A program made the position numbers and the translations under genes. DNA of 64,000 nucleotides from Pedobacter sp. (GTDB lineage: Bacteria > Bacteroidota > Bacteroidia > Sphingobacteriales > Sphingobacteriaceae). Position 1 is the first letter of the stretch, and the number at the start of each line of letters is the position of its first letter. Positions 60,758 to 64,000 of this stretch are shown here, piece after piece. Location of the stretch: contig NZ_JAVHXT010000020.1 of assembly GCF_031119335.1 (NCBI RefSeq), positions 1 through 64,000 of the forward strand, given 5' to 3'. The notes under the pieces were generated by a model. It saw nothing but the letters and a program-made list of their open reading frames with translations. It did no database searches and was not told the origin of the DNA.

Positions 60758-60773
60758 GGTGCTTTTCGCACAT
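60758..60773 (+). promoter_or_regulatory. Upstream motif, site 2, before susC
   Basis: GGTGCTTTTCGCACAT, preceded by AAAAA, a near copy of the site at 60598 lying 160 bases downstream. Confidence 0.5.
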
Positions 60774-60808
60774 TTTGTGGAATTGCCTTGCTCTTTCTTT
60801 GTGTTTGA

Positions 60809-60840
60809 AGACTTGCCCATTTTTAAATATGGGCTGGTCT
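60809..60840 (+). other. Hairpin in the susC leader
   Basis: agac-tt-gcccat at 60809-60820 pairs with atgggc-tg-gtct at 60829-60840: a six-base and a four-base stem with a two-base internal loop. No T-run follows. It lies 33 bases before the ATG. Confidence 0.5.
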
Positions 60841-60873
60841 TAGAAATCTTATTCATTAACTAACCATTAAATT

Positions 60874-63800
60874 ATGAAACAAAAATTACTATTATTAGTG
60901 ATTACCGTTTTGTCTTGTTTTACGCTTTACGCACAAAACAGGACTATAACGGGAAAAGTAGTAGATGCTGCAGATGGGTTGCCAATACCGGGAGCCTCTA
61001 TCAGAGCAAAAGGGACTTCTCAGGTCGTTCAAACAACCAATCAAGGCACTTTCTCTATTAGTGTACCTTCAACAGTGCAAAGCTTGGTATTTAGCTTTAT
61101 TGGTTATACCGAGCAAGAGGTGAGCATATCAGACAATATGACTGTTCGGCTTTCATCTTCTTCTCAAAGCCTTAGTGAGGTTGTAGTAACAGCGTTCGGA
61201 ATTGAACGCAAAACAAAATCTGTGGGCTACACGTCTTCTATATTAAAAAGCAGCGACTTAGCACAAAAATCAGAGCCAGATCCTATAAGGGCAATGACGG
61301 GGAAAGTTGCCGGTGTCAATATCATCGCCTCTAATGGTGTGCCGGGCAGTGCCACCAACATCACCATACGTGGTAACTCTTCGTTTCTGGGTAATACTAA
61401 ACCTTTGATTATCGTAGACGGTATTCCTTTCGACAATTCATCTAACCAATCTGGAGCTTCTACACTGGTAAATAACAATGCCGTTTCCAACCGTGCCGTA
61501 GATTTGGACCCTAACAATATCGAAAGTATGGAGGTGCTAAAAAGTGCTGCTGCTGCTGCACTATATGGCTCAAGAGCAGCTAATGGAGTTATTGTAATTA
61601 CTACCAAGAGCGGAAAAACAGGAACAAATAAAGATCTTGGCATCAGTTACAGTGGGTCTTATGCTATGGAAAAAGTTTCTGGCCTGCCAGATTATCAGAA
61701 CACATATGGTGCTGGTTCAGAATTTAACTACTCAAATGCTAACGGCAGTTGGGGACCAGCTTTTAACTCTTCAAGTTTATTTCCGCAGGGCGATGGTGTA
61801 ACTAATGGCACTATTCCGCACTGGTACGCAGGCAATGCGGCATTTCCACAGTTTCCAACAGGCACAAGAACCCCTTACCAAGCCTATTCAAATAACGTGA
61901 AAGATTTCTTCCAAACCGGACACGTATCAGAACATCAGGTAGCCGTTAGCAACGGGGGCGATAAGGGCAGCTACTCTATCTCGGCTTCAAACAGTAATAA
62001 CGGGGGCGTTATCGACTTTTCTGATTTTGAGCGTACAACGATTAACCTTGGTGGAAACTTGAAGTTAAATAGTAAAGTGAGTGTGTTCGGAACATTATCT
62101 TATGTTAATTCAAAGCAAAATGGATTAATATTAGGAGCTCAAAACGGCGTTGGACAAGCTTCGGCTTTTGCACGTACGCTATACTTTGCCAGAAACTGGA
62201 ACCTTTCCGATTTTAATGTAATGCCTTACCAAAATCCGGTAACATTGGGTCAGGTATTTCCAGTATCAGGTGTTGATAACCCTTATTGGTCTATCAGAAA
62301 CAATAGCTACAAAAGTAATGTAAATAGAACTTACGGCAGTGTTGGCTTTAATTACGATGCACTTGATTGGTTGAGCTTTAATTATCGCGTAGGTTTAAAT
62401 CAATACACCGATAGCCGTATAAGAACAATAAGAAGAGGCTCTGTTGGGGCTGCTGGCATTGGAGAAGTAACAGACGATGATATCTATAATCAAGAAATAG
62501 AATCTACTTTCTTAGCAACTGTTAATAGAAACATTACTTCCGACATTAAGTTTAAAGGCATTGTAGGCCATAACATTAACCAGCGCACCAGCGATAGGCA
62601 GTCGGTTGTTGGAACTAATATGGTTGTTTTTGACATTGATGATATCGATAACACCGCAAACGTAATACCTAACGGTGGCGGTTATGCCCGCAGAAGATTA
62701 ATGGGTGCCTTTGCAGACATTCAGTTTGATTATAAGAACTTCCTTTTCTTGAATATAACTGGTAGAAACGATTGGTCATCAACCTTGCCTAAGGCGAACA
62801 ACAGTTTCTTTTATCCATCTGCAAATGCATCTTTCGTATTCTCAGAATTAATTAGAGATAAAACACCTTGGCTCTCTTACGGTAAAATTCGTGCCAACTG
62901 GGCAAAGGTTGGTAACGATGCAAGCCCGTACAGCTTAATACCTACTTTTTCGGTTAACCCTTCATTGGGAAATAATGCAAGTAACCTAACCTTTCCATTC
63001 TTAGGTGTGTCTGCCGGAACTGTAGGCAATACACTTGCCGACCCAAATTTAACACCAGAATTTTCTACAGAGCGTGAAATTGGAACCGAATTGAGGTTTT
63101 TAAACGACAGGTTTGGAATTGATTTTACCTATTACAGTAAAAAGTCTACTAACCAAATTGCGTTAGTTACGGTTCCTGGGTCTACAGGCTTTACAGGAAA
63201 AATAACCAACTTTGGCGAGATGACCAACAAAGGTATCGAGATTGGTTTAGATATTAACCCATTCAAAAATCCGAAAGGCTTTAATTGGAACATTTACGGT
63301 GTGTTTTCTAGAAACAGAAACATGGTGGTTAGCCTAACAGAGGGCCTAAATGAAATTTCAGTAGTTCCTGGTTTTGGTGATCCAGCTGTAGTTTTAAGAC
63401 CTGGACAACCCTACGGTATTATGTTGGGGACCCGTGCTGCCAAAGATGCCGATGGCAATTTCTTAATTAACAGAACTACTGGCTTAATGATTAGAGAGGC
63501 TGCTCAGGTAATAGGCGACCCTAACCCGAAATTTATTACTGGCTTAACCAACACGTTTTCATATAAAGGATTTTCTTTCTCATTCCTTGTTGATTACAGA
63601 CACGGAGGAGATTTATATTCTGCTACAGTAGGACAATTGCTGGGGCGTGGTGTAACTACAGACACAGAAGATCGTTTAACCCCTAAAATCATTAAGGGAT
63701 ATTATGGTGATCCTACTACGTATCAGCCAATCTTAGATGCAAATGGAAATAAAATACCAAATCAGGTACAAACCACTACCAACGATTTCTATTTCAATAC

Positions 63801-64000
63801 AGCAGGAGTAGGCGGTATTTCCGAAATGTTGGTTTTTGATGCCAGCGTACTTAGGTTAAGAGAAGTTTCTTTAAGTTATAATCTTCCGAAAACATGGTTG
63901 GCCAAAACAAAAATTGCTGCTGCAAATATTTCGCTTACGGCACGTAACCTGTTCTACTATGCGCCTAATTTCCCTAAGGGAACAAATTTCGACCCAGAAA
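60874..64000 (+). CDS. SusC/RagA-family TonB-linked outer membrane protein (5' part)
   Basis: The frame is open from ATG at 60874 to the window edge, 1,042 codons, so it is incomplete. A signal peptide (L-Y-A-Q) is followed by a CarboxypepD_reg-like domain (I-T-G-K-V-V-D-A, P-I-P-G-A-S), the S-E-V-V-V-T-A-F-G TonB-box region, a plug domain with V-D-G-I-P-F and A-L-Y-G-S-R-A-A-N-G-V-I, and most of the barrel. SusC proteins import large ligands with a SusD partner, expected just past the edge. Confidence 0.95.
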   Translation, partial: MKQKLLLLVITVLSCFTLYAQNRTITGKVVDAADGLPIPGASIRAKGTSQVVQTTNQGTFSISVPSTVQSLVFSFIGYTEQEVSISDNMTVRLSSSSQSLSEVVVTAFGIERKTKSVGYTSSILKSSDLAQKSEPDPIRAMTGKVAGVNIIASNGVPGSATNITIRGNSSFLGNTKPLIIVDGIPFDNSSNQSGASTLVNNNAVSNRAVDLDPNNIESMEVLKSAAAAALYGSRAANGVIVITTKSGKTGTNKDLGISYSGSYAMEKVSGLPDYQNTYGAGSEFNYSNANGSWGPAFNSSSLFPQGDGVTNGTIPHWYAGNAAFPQFPTGTRTPYQAYSNNVKDFFQTGHVSEHQVAVSNGGDKGSYSISASNSNNGGVIDFSDFERTTINLGGNLKLNSKVSVFGTLSYVNSKQNGLILGAQNGVGQASAFARTLYFARNWNLSDFNVMPYQNPVTLGQVFPVSGVDNPYWSIRNNSYKSNVNRTYGSVGFNYDALDWLSFNYRVGLNQYTDSRIRTIRRGSVGAAGIGEVTDDDIYNQEIESTFLATVNRNITSDIKFKGIVGHNINQRTSDRQSVVGTNMVVFDIDDIDNTANVIPNGGGYARRRLMGAFADIQFDYKNFLFLNITGRNDWSSTLPKANNSFFYPSANASFVFSELIRDKTPWLSYGKIRANWAKVGNDASPYSLIPTFSVNPSLGNNASNLTFPFLGVSAGTVGNTLADPNLTPEFSTEREIGTELRFLNDRFGIDFTYYSKKSTNQIALVTVPGSTGFTGKITNFGEMTNKGIEIGLDINPFKNPKGFNWNIYGVFSRNRNMVVSLTEGLNEISVVPGFGDPAVVLRPGQPYGIMLGTRAAKDADGNFLINRTTGLMIREAAQVIGDPNPKFITGLTNTFSYKGFSFSFLVDYRHGGDLYSATVGQLLGRGVTTDTEDRLTPKIIKGYYGDPTTYQPILDANGNKIPNQVQTTTNDFYFNTAGVGGISEMLVFDASVLRLREVSLSYNLPKTWLAKTKIAAANISLTARNLFYYAPNFPKGTNFDPE

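Noticed and set aside
1..64000. tRNA, rRNA, CRISPR array or full insertion sequence
   Set aside because: I saw no tRNA-like cloverleaf or T-loop sequence, no regular spacer-repeat array, and no transposase frame. A covariance-model scan would settle small RNAs, which I cannot run.

Overview
The window is a stretch of AT-rich bacterial chromosome from a member of the Bacteroidota, most likely a Pedobacter-like Sphingobacteriaceae. The evidence is a SusC/RagA-type TonB-linked porin, a TonB receptor followed by a DUF4249 lipoprotein, LytTR and Reg_prop two-component systems, many short secreted proteins and lipoproteins, promoters with the TAnnTTTG -7 box of this phylum, and close matches to family members I recall from Pedobacter. 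The genus is an inference from family resemblance, not from a marker gene comparison. I see no tRNA, rRNA, CRISPR array, complete insertion sequence or prophage.

Layout. 1-6.4 kb is core: acpP, fabF and rnc, then a carboxypeptidase-regulatory-like secreted protein, plsC, yicC, gmk and nadD. 6.5-10.2 kb has glnS, a higBA toxin-antitoxin pair, and an operon of a stand-alone B12-binding domain with an enoyl-CoA hydratase. 10.3-16.1 kb is a signalling cluster: an NtrC-type regulator, a PAS sensor kinase, a CheY-like receiver, and a receiver-PAS-kinase protein whose phospho-accepting histidine is replaced by glutamate. 16.4-22.9 kb holds a YtxH/holin-like envelope operon, an RsmI-like methylase, a YXWGXW secreted protein, a TerC-family protein and a nucleoid-associated protein. 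23-25.3 kb is a small accessory patch with a second higBA pair, an HTH-only AraC regulator and an SDR. 25.4-29.3 kb has a bestrophin, an RlmI-like methyltransferase, CsaA, TadA and superoxide dismutase.

29.3-32.1 kb is a LytS/LytTR system with a decayed duplicate of the regulator's 3' end beside it. fumC follows, flanked by inverted copies of a dispersed repeat. 34-43 kb is a mix of small secreted and membrane proteins, an S1/P1 nuclease, a protein tyrosine phosphatase, an OYE-family oxidoreductase, an OmpA-like protein, YbaB, a UPF0173 hydrolase and a MORN/TonB protein. 43.3-51.2 kb has polA, a CPBP protease, a UDG-fold protein paired with an unknown small protein, a SelW-like protein, an AhpD-like protein, an alkyltransferase-like protein and trmB. 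51.4-64 kb is an outer-membrane uptake and signalling region: TonB receptor with DUF4249, OxyR, a Reg_prop kinase with its NarL-type regulator, a VOC protein, an AraC regulator and the 5' part of a SusC-type porin that runs off the window.

The most distinctive feature is the density of short dispersed inverted repeats between genes. At least six families recur. One carries a transcription terminator at its end and is repeated after terC, sodA and fumC and, inverted, before fumC. Another has one arm inside the tadA coding sequence and supplies residues near the enzyme's N-terminus. These repeats, the His-less kinase, the UDG-fold gene pair and a shared motif upstream of the Reg_prop kinase and of susC are the main items worth a second look.
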